A stretch of 64,000 nt of DNA from Bradyrhizobium lablabi. Lineage in GTDB: Bacteria > Pseudomonadota > Alphaproteobacteria > Rhizobiales > Xanthobacteraceae. The stretch is taken from NCBI RefSeq assembly GCF_900141755.1, contig NZ_LT670844.1, forward strand, positions 3,100,001 through 3,164,000. Reading direction: 5' to 3'. Below are positions 8,879 through 15,699 of the stretch, one piece after another. The first letter of the stretch is position 1. Each line of letters starts with the position of its first letter. The notes under the pieces were generated by a model. It saw only the letters and a program-made list of their open reading frames with translations. It was not told the origin of the DNA and did no database searches. Position numbers and translations under genes: made by a program.

Positions 8879-9304
8879 ATGACTGACACCGATATCCCCG
8901 CAGGCTTCGAGCCGCATTTCCGCAAAAGCCCGTTCACCGATCCCTGGGAACCCTTGTATTCGATGCGGTCCGATAAAGCCGTCATCATGGGATTGCGTCT
9001 GGCAAAACCGCATACCAATGCCCGCGGGCTGATTCACGGCGGGCTGATCGCATCGCTTGCCGACAACGCGATGGGCCATAGCTGCGGGCAGGTCGCTCGC
9101 CTGGGCGCTGCATCCTCGCTGGTGACGATCGGGCTCGCCGTCGATTTCGTCGGCTCCGCGCAGCTTGGGCAATGGCTCGCGGTCGAGCCGGAGGTGATCA
9201 GGACCGGCAGCACCATCTGCTTCGCGCAATGTCTCATCAAGGCCGACGACGCCGTGATCGCCCGCGCCAACGGGACCTTTCGCGTGGTGCCGAAGAAGCC
9301 TTAA
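8879..9304 (+). CDS. PaaI-type hotdog-fold thioesterase
   Basis: This 141-residue protein, taking the ATG before TDTDIPAGFEPHF as the start, has an open frame reaching upstream to 8807 that looks non-conserved. The PaaI/hotdog signature NARGLIHGGLIASLADNAMG (about 43-62) is complete, with the HGG and the acidic D in the usual catalytic region. VTIGLAVDFVGSA and ANGTFRVV follow at the expected distances. Family members hydrolyse acyl- or aryl-CoA thioesters, fitting a region rich in CoA ligases. The substrate cannot be stated. The ribosome site is weak, so the start has moderate confidence. Confidence 0.8.
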   Translation: MTDTDIPAGFEPHFRKSPFTDPWEPLYSMRSDKAVIMGLRLAKPHTNARGLIHGGLIASLADNAMGHSCGQVARLGAASSLVTIGLAVDFVGSAQLGQWLAVEPEVIRTGSTICFAQCLIKADDAVIARANGTFRVVPKKP

Positions 9305-9330
9305 TTCGTTCCGGTGCCCGCATCAATTTC

Positions 9331-9467
9331 CGCCGTCATACCCCGCGAAAGCGGGGTATCCAGTACGCCGCGGCGATTATGGGAATCGAGACGCTGCGTT
9401 TACTGGATCACCCGCCGGAGCCTGTCATCGGGCGGCGCCTTGCGCCGACCCGGTGGCGGGTGACGAC
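9331..9467. repeat. Palindromic repeat with an apex-inserted module
   Basis: Same family as 8683-8790. The second hairpin, instead of a short loop, carries a module of about 44 bases (9417-9460) beginning GGAGCCTGTCATCGGGC and ending ACCCGGTGGC, itself holding a small hairpin GGCGC-CTT-GCGCC. It lies between the thioesterase and the 3' end of the LysR gene. Confidence 0.75.
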
Positions 9468-9475
9468 ACCAAACG

Positions 9476-10369
9476 TTACGTTCCAAAATGCCAGTCGCTG
9501 ATCTCGACCACGAGGTCGATGAAGGTCCGCACCTTGGCCGACAACAGCCGCGAGGTCGGGTAGACCAGATGGATCGGCAATGGCGGCTGCTCGAATTTTT
9601 GCAGCACGATCTTGAGCCGGCCGCGCTCGATGGCGTCGGCGGCCTGATACGCCAGCACCCGCGTCAGGCCGCCGCCCTGCTCGGCATATTGGATCGCGGC
9701 GTCGGCGCTGTTGGTCGTGAAGCGCGGCGTAGCGGCGAGGCGAACCTCGCGGCCGTCCTCGACGAACTGCCACTCGGTTGAAGCCGTCGCGCCGAACTGG
9801 ATCGTTTCGTGAGACTCGATCGCCGCCGGCCGCTTCGGCTCGCCGCGCGATTTGAGATAGTCGGGTGAGGCGACCACGATCCGCCGCATCTCGCCGACTT
9901 GGCGCGCGACGAGCGTGGAATCGGGTAGATGGCCGATCCTGACCGCCAGATCGACGCCGTCTTCGACGAGATTGATCACGCGATCCGATAGCCGCAACTC
10001 GCCCGCGACCTCGCCATAGCGCATCAAATAGGCCGACATCACCGGACTGACGTGCAGACGGCCAAAGCCGACCGGCGCCGAGACCACCAGCCGCCCGCTC
10101 GGCCGCGTCCGCTCGCCCTCGGCCGCGCCTTCGGCTTCCTCGACGTCGGCGAGAATGCGACGCGCGCGCTCCAGATAGCGGGCGCCGACATCGGTCAGCG
10201 CGACCTGCCGCGTGGTCCGCTGCAACAGCCGCGCACCGAGACGATCCTCGAGCGCTGCGATCAGCCGAGTCACGTTCGAGGGCGACTGCCCGAGCTTGCG
10301 CGCTGCGGGGGCAAAACCGCGCAAATCGGCCACCGCGACAAAGGCCTGCATGGCGTCGATACGGTCCAT
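9476..10369 (-). CDS. LysR-family transcriptional regulator
   Basis: This 297-residue LTTR has an N-terminal winged HTH (MDRIDAMQAFVAVADLRGFA, then RKLGQSPSNVTRLIAALEDR at about 24-43) and an effector-binding domain from about residue 90 (GRLVVSAPVGFGRLHV). It resembles the large AaeR/DsdC-like subgroup with a MDRIDAMQAF start. It is divergent from the pyridoxamine-oxidase-like gene at 10493, with 123 bases between the starts, so by LysR convention that gene is its probable target and the intergenic region is probably autoregulatory. The effector is unknown. Confidence 0.88.
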   Translation of the reverse strand: MDRIDAMQAFVAVADLRGFAPAARKLGQSPSNVTRLIAALEDRLGARLLQRTTRQVALTDVGARYLERARRILADVEEAEGAAEGERTRPSGRLVVSAPVGFGRLHVSPVMSAYLMRYGEVAGELRLSDRVINLVEDGVDLAVRIGHLPDSTLVARQVGEMRRIVVASPDYLKSRGEPKRPAAIESHETIQFGATASTEWQFVEDGREVRLAATPRFTTNSADAAIQYAEQGGGLTRVLAYQAADAIERGRLKIVLQKFEQPPLPIHLVYPTSRLLSAKVRTFIDLVVEISDWHFGT

Positions 10370-10402
10370 GGCATTATTTCATATCTTGCAATGATGAAGT
10401 GT

Positions 10403-10417
10403 CAATCCGGACGATTG
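10403..10417. promoter_or_regulatory. Possible LysR operator dyad
   Basis: Inverted repeat CAATC-N5-GATTG in the middle of the 123-base region between the divergent LysR gene and the pyridoxamine-oxidase-like gene. Short LysR boxes look like this, but the arms are only 5 bases, so chance is possible. Confidence 0.3.
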
Positions 10418-10492
10418 TTCAAATTTCAAAAATATCCATGTTGGCGGGCGGAAACCGGCGCAAGGCGCCGCTGACTGCAAGGAGAAGCTCCG

Positions 10493-11113
10493 ATGTCAGA
10501 CGTTCACACTTATTCCAGCGACGTGGCGTTCAGCCCGGCGGTGAAGGAAATTCAGACCCGCAAGGGATCGCGCCGCGCTTACGCGCATGCCGAAGAAAAT
10601 GGCGGCTGGCGCACCGAAATCGATGAAAACCTCGAAGCGTTCCTGGCCGCGGCCAACAGCCTCTATTTCGCCACCGCGAGCGCGGATGGCCAGCCCTATA
10701 TCCAGCATCGCGGCGGGCCGAGGGGCTTTGTCAAAATCCTGGACAAGAACACCCTCGCTTTCGCCGACTACAGCGGCAACCGGCAATACATCACGCAAGG
10801 AAACCTCTCGGAAAATCCGAAGGCGCATCTCTTCGTGATGGACTACGCCCATCGCCGCCGGGTGAAGATCTGGGGTGAGGCGCGGGTGGTCGATGACGAT
10901 CCGGCGCTGATGGCCTCGCTGATGCCGCAGGGCTACACGGCGCGGCCCGAACAGGTCATCTTGTTCAAGATTTCGGCGTGGGACACCAACTGCCCGCAGC
11001 ATATTCCGCAAAAGTTCGATGCGGCCGACGTCGCGGCAGCGCTGTCCTCGCGTGATGCACGGATCGCGGAATTGGAGGCGGAGCTGGCGGCGATGAAAGG
11101 CGGGGTAACATAA
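10493..11113 (+). CDS. Pyridoxamine 5'-phosphate oxidase-like FMN-binding protein
   Basis: This 206-residue protein has a split-barrel flavin-binding core: LYFATASADGQPYIQHRGGP (about 58-77), FADYSGNRQYITQGNLSEN, VKIWGEARVV. A short C-terminal coiled coil follows (AELEAELAAMKGG). AAGGAG precedes the ATG at a good distance. It belongs to the broad PNPOx-like group of general stress or flavin-dependent reductases, not to PdxH proper. It diverges from a LysR regulator that probably controls it. The substrate is unknown. Confidence 0.8.
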   Translation: MSDVHTYSSDVAFSPAVKEIQTRKGSRRAYAHAEENGGWRTEIDENLEAFLAAANSLYFATASADGQPYIQHRGGPRGFVKILDKNTLAFADYSGNRQYITQGNLSENPKAHLFVMDYAHRRRVKIWGEARVVDDDPALMASLMPQGYTARPEQVILFKISAWDTNCPQHIPQKFDAADVAAALSSRDARIAELEAELAAMKGGVT

Positions 11114-11121
11114 AAATATCG

Positions 11122-11241
11122 TCGTCCCAGCGAAAGCAGGGACCCATAACCACAGGCGTCAATTGTTACCAAAGCCGTCTGCCAGTGTGCCGCTTCCGAC
11201 GGCCGCGGCGTCTGGGTCCCCGCTTTCGCGGGGACGACCGA
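11122..11241. repeat. Palindromic repeat (GTCGTCCC…GGGACCC family)
   Basis: Inverted repeat starting GTCGTCCCAGCGAAAGCAGGG and ending CCCCGCTTTCGCGGGGACGAC, with internal GGGACCCATAACCAC. Related copy at 30443-30591. It lies between two convergent genes. Confidence 0.75.
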
Positions 11242-11247
11242 GGTGGT

Positions 11248-11976
11248 TCATGCAGCCTCCTGCTGCGGAGCCCACGCAAAATCCGGATAATATTGGAGCA
11301 TCATCCGGTCGACATAGGCCGTAAGATTTTTGAAGCGTTCAGTGCGCTCGCGTAGTGGCGAAGTGAAGAACGGCGTCAGGATGCCGGCGAGCGCGCCGAA
11401 GGCGGTGGCATCCGTGCCGCAGGGCGTGTCGCCCATCAGATAGGGCTTGTCGCCGAGCTGGACGGAGAGCGCAAACAGCGAGCGGGCGGCCAGGTCGACG
11501 TCCTCGTCCGGGGCGTGGCGGCCGAGGCCGCTCAGCAGGTAATTCTCGGCGACGCGGAATTGCGCGTCCTCGCGAAGTTTCTCGCGCATATGCTCGGGCG
11601 CGCCATCGAAGAAATGCGTCGGGCCCTTGGCAAAATTATTCGGATCGACCCAGCGCGCGCCCACCAGCGCCCAGTAGACGTGGTGCTCGATCATGCGTTC
11701 GAACGCCCAGACCTGGGCACGCTGCTGCAGGTTGAGCGGCGCGTCGAAGTCGAAGCCGTATTTGCCCTCGATATGCGCGCGAATGAAGGTGGAATCGGCA
11801 ATGCTCTCGCCTTCATCAACGATATAAGGCAATTGCCCCTTGGGCGAGGCCGGGGGCATTGCCTTTTCCTTGCGATAGGCAAGACCTGCCATCTTCAACT
11901 GGACTTCGGTCTTGGTCACAAACGGGCTGATTTCCGGCAAGCCGAAGCCGGTGCCGAAGCCATAGAGGGTGATCAT
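11248..11976 (-). CDS. Glutathione S-transferase-like protein
   Basis: This 242-residue protein has an N-terminal GST domain (MITLYGFGTGFGLPEISPFV, then SPKGQLPYIVDEGESIADST) and a helical C-terminal domain (CGTDATAFGALAGILTPFF). The overall pattern is closer to the failed-axon-connection/metaxin-like GST branch than to classical GSTs. Its ATG shares one base with the stop of a 38-codon reading frame upstream (11976-12092), suggesting translational coupling. The two are divergent from a WYL regulator, with a 24-base near-palindrome between them, so they are probably its regulon. The substrate is unknown. Confidence 0.8.
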   Translation of the reverse strand: MITLYGFGTGFGLPEISPFVTKTEVQLKMAGLAYRKEKAMPPASPKGQLPYIVDEGESIADSTFIRAHIEGKYGFDFDAPLNLQQRAQVWAFERMIEHHVYWALVGARWVDPNNFAKGPTHFFDGAPEHMREKLREDAQFRVAENYLLSGLGRHAPDEDVDLAARSLFALSVQLGDKPYLMGDTPCGTDATAFGALAGILTPFFTSPLRERTERFKNLTAYVDRMMLQYYPDFAWAPQQEAA

Positions 11977-12092
11977 CAGAGCGCTCCCGATTTCTTGAGC
12001 AGGCGCTTGAGGCTAGCCATCCCCTGCTGCCACCGTGGTGTCAGCAGCGGCGACATCGAGGTCCAGAGGTCGAGGCCGTATAGGATCATCAT
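11976..12092 (-). CDS. Small protein (38 aa) coupled to the GST gene
   Basis: From ATG 12092 a 38-residue frame (MMILYGLDLWTSMSPLLTPR…) ends in TGA, which overlaps the GST start as TGATG. An AAAGGGA ribosome-like site lies about 8 bases upstream of the ATG. The peptide is amphipathic and basic at its C-terminus (LKRLLKKSGAL). It lies directly downstream of the palindromic operator at 12139-12162, so it would be the first gene of the transcript. It could be a real small protein or a leader peptide that couples translation. No homologue is recognised. Confidence 0.45.
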   Translation of the reverse strand: MMILYGLDLWTSMSPLLTPRWQQGMASLKRLLKKSGAL

Positions 12093-12138
12093 GGACAAAA
12101 TTCCCTTTGTTGGAGTGTTGTCCCGGTATACTGACCCC

Positions 12139-12162
12139 CTGCTGCCAACATGCTGTCAGCAG
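12139..12162. promoter_or_regulatory. 24-base operator between the GST operon and the WYL regulator
   Basis: A near-perfect dyad has outer arms CTGCTG…CAGCAG and centre CATG; only two base pairs of the 24-base site break symmetry. It lies in the 110-base gap between the 38-aa frame/GST unit and the divergent WYL-type regulator, next to a TATACT-like -10 element. This is the expected place for an autoregulatory YafY-type operator. Confidence 0.6.
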
Positions 12163-12202
12163 CGGTTAGCGGCCCTCTAATAGAGACAAAAGAGACTTCG
12201 CC

Positions 12203-12901
12203 ATGAGACGCGCCGACCGGCTGTTCCAGATCATCCAGGTGCTCCGCCGCACCAGGAATCCGCTGACAGCGGATGCCATCGCCGCCGAGCTCGAGACCTC
12301 GAAGCGGACGATCTATCGCGACATCGCCACCCTGATCGGACAGCGCGTGCCGATCCGCGGCGAGGCCGGCATGGGCTATATCCTGGAGAAGGGATTTGAC
12401 CTGCCGCCCCTGATGCTCACCCCCGATGAGATCGAAGCCGCCGTGCTCGGCGCGCAATGGGTCTCAGGTCATGCCGATGCCGTGCTGGCACGCGCAGCCG
12501 AAGACCTGATGTCCAAGATCGCCGACACCGTCCCCGAGCGCTTGAGGCCGTTTGTGCTCGAACCGGCAAGCCGCGCCCGCCCGGCCTGGCAGAAGGAGGC
12601 CGACCGTATCGACATGGTGCGGACGCGCTCGCAGATTCACGAGGGCAAGAAGATCGCGCTGCGCTATCGCGACGAACACGGCCGCGACAGTGAACGCACG
12701 ATCTGGCCGATCGCGATCGGCTATCTCGAGGCGGTGCGGCTGTTGGCGGCATGGTGCGAGCTGCGCAAGGATTTTCGCAGCTTCCGCACCGACCGCGTCG
12801 TCGACGCCGTCTATCTCGACGAAAAATATCCGGAGCGGCGTGACCTGCTGCGGGCGAAGTGGCGAAGGAGCCTTGTGTGGGAACCGCCCGGCGATACCTG
12901 A
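12203..12901 (+). CDS. WYL-domain (YafY/DeoR-type) transcriptional regulator
   Basis: This 232-residue regulator has an N-terminal HTH_11 domain (MRRADRLFQIIQVLRRTRNP, then AIAAELETSKRTIYRDIATL at about 27-46) and a C-terminal WYL domain (about 135-215, with IGYLEAVRLLAAWCELRKDF carrying the expected WC/ELR core). WYL proteins sense small ligands or nucleic acids through this domain. It diverges from the GST gene, and the 24-base palindrome between them is its probable binding site. The YkgJ gene downstream is on the same strand, about 57 bases away. Confidence 0.88.
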   Translation: MRRADRLFQIIQVLRRTRNPLTADAIAAELETSKRTIYRDIATLIGQRVPIRGEAGMGYILEKGFDLPPLMLTPDEIEAAVLGAQWVSGHADAVLARAAEDLMSKIADTVPERLRPFVLEPASRARPAWQKEADRIDMVRTRSQIHEGKKIALRYRDEHGRDSERTIWPIAIGYLEAVRLLAAWCELRKDFRSFRTDRVVDAVYLDEKYPERRDLLRAKWRRSLVWEPPGDT

Positions 12902-12957
12902 GGGATGCAGCCACGCGGGCCATGGCCGGTCGGCTAATTCCGCGCTAAACGGGACGC

Positions 12958-13278
12958 ATGGAAACCAGCGACAGCATCATTGACGACAAAAGCCCGTGCC
13001 AGGCCTGCGGCGCCTGCTGCTCCTATTCGCAGAACTGGCCGCGCTTCACCACCGAGGACGATGCCGCGCTTGATCTCATTCCGGCAAGATTCGTCAATGA
13101 AAGATTGTCGGGCATGCGCTGCGAGGGCGACCGCTGTTCGGCGCTGTCAGGCAAGGTCGGGGTTGCGACCTCCTGTACCGTCTACGCGGTGCGCCCGGAA
13201 GTGTGCCGGACCTGCGTGCCGGGCGATGTCGAATGCCAGATGGCGCGGCGACGGCACGGGCTGCCGGTGTTAGTCTAA
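12958..13278 (+). CDS. YkgJ-family cysteine cluster protein
   Basis: This 106-residue protein has eight or more conserved cysteines: CQACGACC near the N-terminus (about 14-21), CEGDRC in the middle, and C…VRPEVCRTCVPGDVEC at the C-terminus. That is the CxxCxxCC…RPxxC pattern of the YkgJ/Fe-S-oxidoreductase-like zinc or iron cluster family. The function of the family is uncertain; the Cys set implies metal binding. No signal peptide. It follows the WYL regulator. Confidence 0.85.
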   Translation: METSDSIIDDKSPCQACGACCSYSQNWPRFTTEDDAALDLIPARFVNERLSGMRCEGDRCSALSGKVGVATSCTVYAVRPEVCRTCVPGDVECQMARRRHGLPVLV

Positions 13279-13288
13279 TTTTTTTGGT

Positions 13289-13317
13289 GTCGTCCCTGCG
13301 AAGTTCGCAGGGACGAC
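13289..13317. repeat. Perfect hairpin between convergent genes
   Basis: Inverted repeat GTCGTCCCTGCGAA-G-TTCGCAGGGACGAC, 14-base arms with a one-base centre, lies between the converging YkgJ gene and the 133-aa hypothetical gene. A T-run lies before rather than after it on the + strand, so it is a poor classical terminator, though it could still act bidirectionally. It resembles the outer arm of the GTCGTCCC repeat family. Confidence 0.6.
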
Positions 13318-13322
13318 AGCTG

Positions 13323-13724
13323 CTACGCCGTGACGGCTTCGGCAAAATCGTCGTCGAGTTCGTCCTCGATCGGCGAGAAGGTGGAAAGCGGCTTGGTTGA
13401 GAGCGTGATCGGCTTGCGATTGCCGTAGGAGGACGACGGCGCGCTGCGTGCCGCGGGTTCGCGAGACAGTGCGTAAAGGGTCGAGCCGACGCGGCCGCCG
13501 AGATGGACCAGTTCGCGCTCGCTGCAGCTTGCCGCGATCGAGAGCGCCAGCGCATGCAGATGGCTTCGGCGATAGCAGAACAGCGCGAGCATCGCCCTGA
13601 CATCGGAAGAGACACTCGCGACCAATTGGGGCAGACCGTTTTCGTTGGCGCGGTACATTTCGCCAAGCAACTCATCCCCAACCGGGCAGAAATCGTTCTC
13701 AAAGGCGTCGCGGCTTGAAAACAT
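13323..13724 (-). CDS. Hypothetical protein, 133 aa
   Basis: The ATG at 13724 sits 6 bases after AGGGGGA, giving a 133-residue protein; an in-frame TTG upstream at 13745 is less likely. No family is recognised. It has an acidic C-terminus (EDELDDDFAEAVTA), a Ser/Pro-rich middle and an N-terminal half that looks helical (LGEMYRANENGLPQLVASVS, SHLHALALSIAASC). No signal peptide or membrane segment is visible, so it is probably a cytoplasmic protein. Codon use matches neighbours, so it is likely real. Confidence 0.6.
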   Translation of the reverse strand: MFSSRDAFENDFCPVGDELLGEMYRANENGLPQLVASVSSDVRAMLALFCYRRSHLHALALSIAASCSERELVHLGGRVGSTLYALSREPAARSAPSSSYGNRKPITLSTKPLSTFSPIEDELDDDFAEAVTA

Positions 13725-13844
13725 GAGCAATCCCCCTGTTAACAAGATGCAACGCGACTCTCTAACGAAAGGTTAACCACGGTTCCCGTAATCGCTCGGG
13801 CATGCTTGTAGGGATAACCCGAATCGGACAGGCCAAAGCTTGCT

Positions 13845-14726
13845 CTACAGCCCGTTCGCCTTGATCCAGTCGGCCACCGCCCGGCCGATGGCCGGCCCGG
13901 AATCCTCCTGGATGAAATGCGAGCCGGAGACCGTCACTTCGCGCTGATTGTTCCAGCTCCTGCAAAATTCCCTGGACGCGCCGATCAGGATGGCACCGGG
14001 CTCGGCGTTGACGAACAGCTTCGGGATATTGTTCTCGGCCATCCATTGCGAATAATCGGCCGCGATCTGCACCACATCGGCGGGCTCGCCGGCGATCGGG
14101 ATTTGGCGCGGCCAAGTCAGCGTCGGCCAGCGGTGCTCACGCTCGAGAAACGGGGCGCGATATTCCGTCATCTCGGCCTCGCTCAGTTTCCGGAGCACCG
14201 AGCCCGGCAGCACCCGCTCGACGAACATGTTGCGGTCGAGGATCATCGCCTCGCCCTTGTCGGAGCGGAAGCCCTGGAAGATCGGCACCGCCTGCGGGCT
14301 CCAATGGTCCCAGGAGGCGATCGGCCGCACGATCGCCTCCATATAGGCGATGCCACGGATACGGTCGCGGTGCCGGTTGGCCCAGTCGAACCCAAGCGCC
14401 GAGCCCCAATCGTGCACCACGAGCACGACGGATTCTTCAGCGCCGATCACCGCGTCAATGAAAGCGTCGAGATATCGGCGGTGGGTCACGAAGCGGTAGG
14501 TGTCGGGACCCGGATTCGGCAATTTGGCGGAATCGCCCATGCCGATCAGATCGGGCGCGATCAGCCGGCCACGGCCGGCAAGCTCGGGAATGACATCGCG
14601 CCACAGATAGGACGAGGTCGGATTGCCGTGCAGCAGCAGCACCGGCCTGCCCTCGCCGCGTTCGTGATAAGCCATGCGGCTGTCGAGCACATCGACGGTC
14701 TTCTTGGTCAGCGGCTGCTCTGTCAT
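13845..14726 (-). CDS. dhaA: Haloalkane dehalogenase (subfamily II-like)
   Basis: This 293-residue alpha/beta-hydrolase has the full haloalkane dehalogenase set. The oxyanion/halide region is HGNPTSS (33-39, Asn35 equivalent to the halide-stabilising Asn of LinB/DhaA). The nucleophile is Asp106, followed directly by halide-binding Trp107, in VVHDWGSALG. Glu130 is the catalytic acid in GIAYME, and His270 is in GSHFIQEDSG. The acid on this strand and the Asn/Trp halide pair place it in HLD-II. Such enzymes hydrolyse carbon-halogen bonds to alcohols; the natural substrate in soil bradyrhizobia is unclear. The start is the ATG before TEQPLTKKT, behind a GAGAGA site. It stands alone, flanked by a repeat and a hypothetical gene. 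Confidence 0.9.
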   Translation of the reverse strand: MTEQPLTKKTVDVLDSRMAYHERGEGRPVLLLHGNPTSSYLWRDVIPELAGRGRLIAPDLIGMGDSAKLPNPGPDTYRFVTHRRYLDAFIDAVIGAEESVVLVVHDWGSALGFDWANRHRDRIRGIAYMEAIVRPIASWDHWSPQAVPIFQGFRSDKGEAMILDRNMFVERVLPGSVLRKLSEAEMTEYRAPFLEREHRWPTLTWPRQIPIAGEPADVVQIAADYSQWMAENNIPKLFVNAEPGAILIGASREFCRSWNNQREVTVSGSHFIQEDSGPAIGRAVADWIKANGL

Positions 14727-14770
14727 TTGGATTCTCTCAATCGGCAATAGCGATCGCCCTGGTTTCCAAT

Positions 14771-14910
14771 GTCATCATCCGCGAAAGCGGATGATCCAGT
14801 ATTCCACCGGCATTGAGTTCCAGCACCGGCTCCTCGGTATACTAGATACCCCGCCGGAGCCTGTCATCGGGCTCGCCGAAGGCGAGACCCGGTGGCGGGG
14901 TATGACGGCC
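14771..14910. repeat. Palindromic repeat with an apex-inserted module
   Basis: Family of 8683-8790, first hairpin ATCATCCGC-GAAA-GCGGATGAT. The second hairpin ATACCCCGCC…GGCGGGGTAT carries at its tip the module GGAGCCTGTCATCGGGC…GACCCGGTGGC (14856-14899), as at 9417-9460. Confidence 0.75.
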
Positions 14911-14944
14911 TAGATGGATGTCGCGCCGCAAACCGCCAGGCGCG

Positions 14945-15298
14945 TCAATTCGCCGCCATGAGGATCGCGAGAAAAAAATCGGTGAGATGGTGCAGCGCCT
15001 GATCGACCCCGATCAGCGTCCAGAACCACGGGTGCTCGTTCTCCAATGTGACGCCAAATCGCGAGGCGCAAAGTCCCTTGGCGCGGTCAACCGTGATGTG
15101 AATGGCAAAATCGATCAGGGCGACGAACCAGAACCGCGGCGCGATAATCAGGATCAGCACCATTGCAACCGCAAGGTGCACGAGGCAATGCGCCAGGAGC
15201 GGCAGCGCCCATCCGGTCTTCTGGTCCTTGCCGATGGCCATCCAGGACGTCTGCAGGACGAAATCGGCGATGACGTGCTTGACCGTCAGCACGAGCAT
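14945..15298 (-). CDS. DUF3307 family membrane protein
   Basis: This 117-residue membrane protein matches DUF3307: LTVKHVIADFVLQTSWMAIG (about 4-23), then IHITVDRAKG, then WTLIGVDQALHHLTDFFLAI near the C-terminus. The conserved H…D…LQ, D-x-x-K and DQxLHxLxD elements are all present. About three transmembrane helices are seen. The family's function is unknown. The start is uncertain: ATG 15298 has no good ribosome site, and the frame stays open to 15478 with low-complexity, non-conserved residues. Confidence 0.7.
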   Translation of the reverse strand: MLVLTVKHVIADFVLQTSWMAIGKDQKTGWALPLLAHCLVHLAVAMVLILIIAPRFWFVALIDFAIHITVDRAKGLCASRFGVTLENEHPWFWTLIGVDQALHHLTDFFLAILMAAN

Positions 15299-15699
15299 CC
15301 AGCCGATCAGCGCACCAACCGGGACCGACGAGGACAAAAGGGGGAACGACAAAGCTGGCGGCCTCGCTCGGACTGAAGGGCACGGACAGAACTGGGAGGC
15401 TTGCGCGCAACTTCTTCTTAAATCCGGACATTTCGACCGGTATTGCTCATTTATGACACCTCCCCGGACAGAATGCACCTACGGGGAACCCGAAAAACCT
15501 CTGGTGTGACTTAACTGCGATAGGTCGGCGCGCCTCCGCCGGCAAGGTTACCGGAAGCCCTGATTTGCAATCCGCCCTGAGGCGGATATCATCATAGTGC
15601 TGGAAAATTGTCGTTCTTTTTTAGATATTTACGATCTCGTTGGGCGAACCTTCGGGGCTGGTCAGGCCGCGATGCGCTCCGCGGGGGCGGGTATGAGCC
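15299..15699. other. Intergenic stretch without a convincing gene
   Basis: Between the DUF3307 start and the TAXI gene. The leftward frames here show no recognisable domain. A second leftward frame opening at ATG 15431 could supply an alternative N-terminus for DUF3307 only through a frameshift. No tRNA or clear operator was seen. Confidence 0.5.

Noticed and set aside
13289..13317. Classical terminator between the YkgJ and hypothetical genes
   Set aside because: The hairpin is perfect, but the T-run is on the wrong side for + strand transcription and the minus strand has an A-run after it; kept as a hairpin only.
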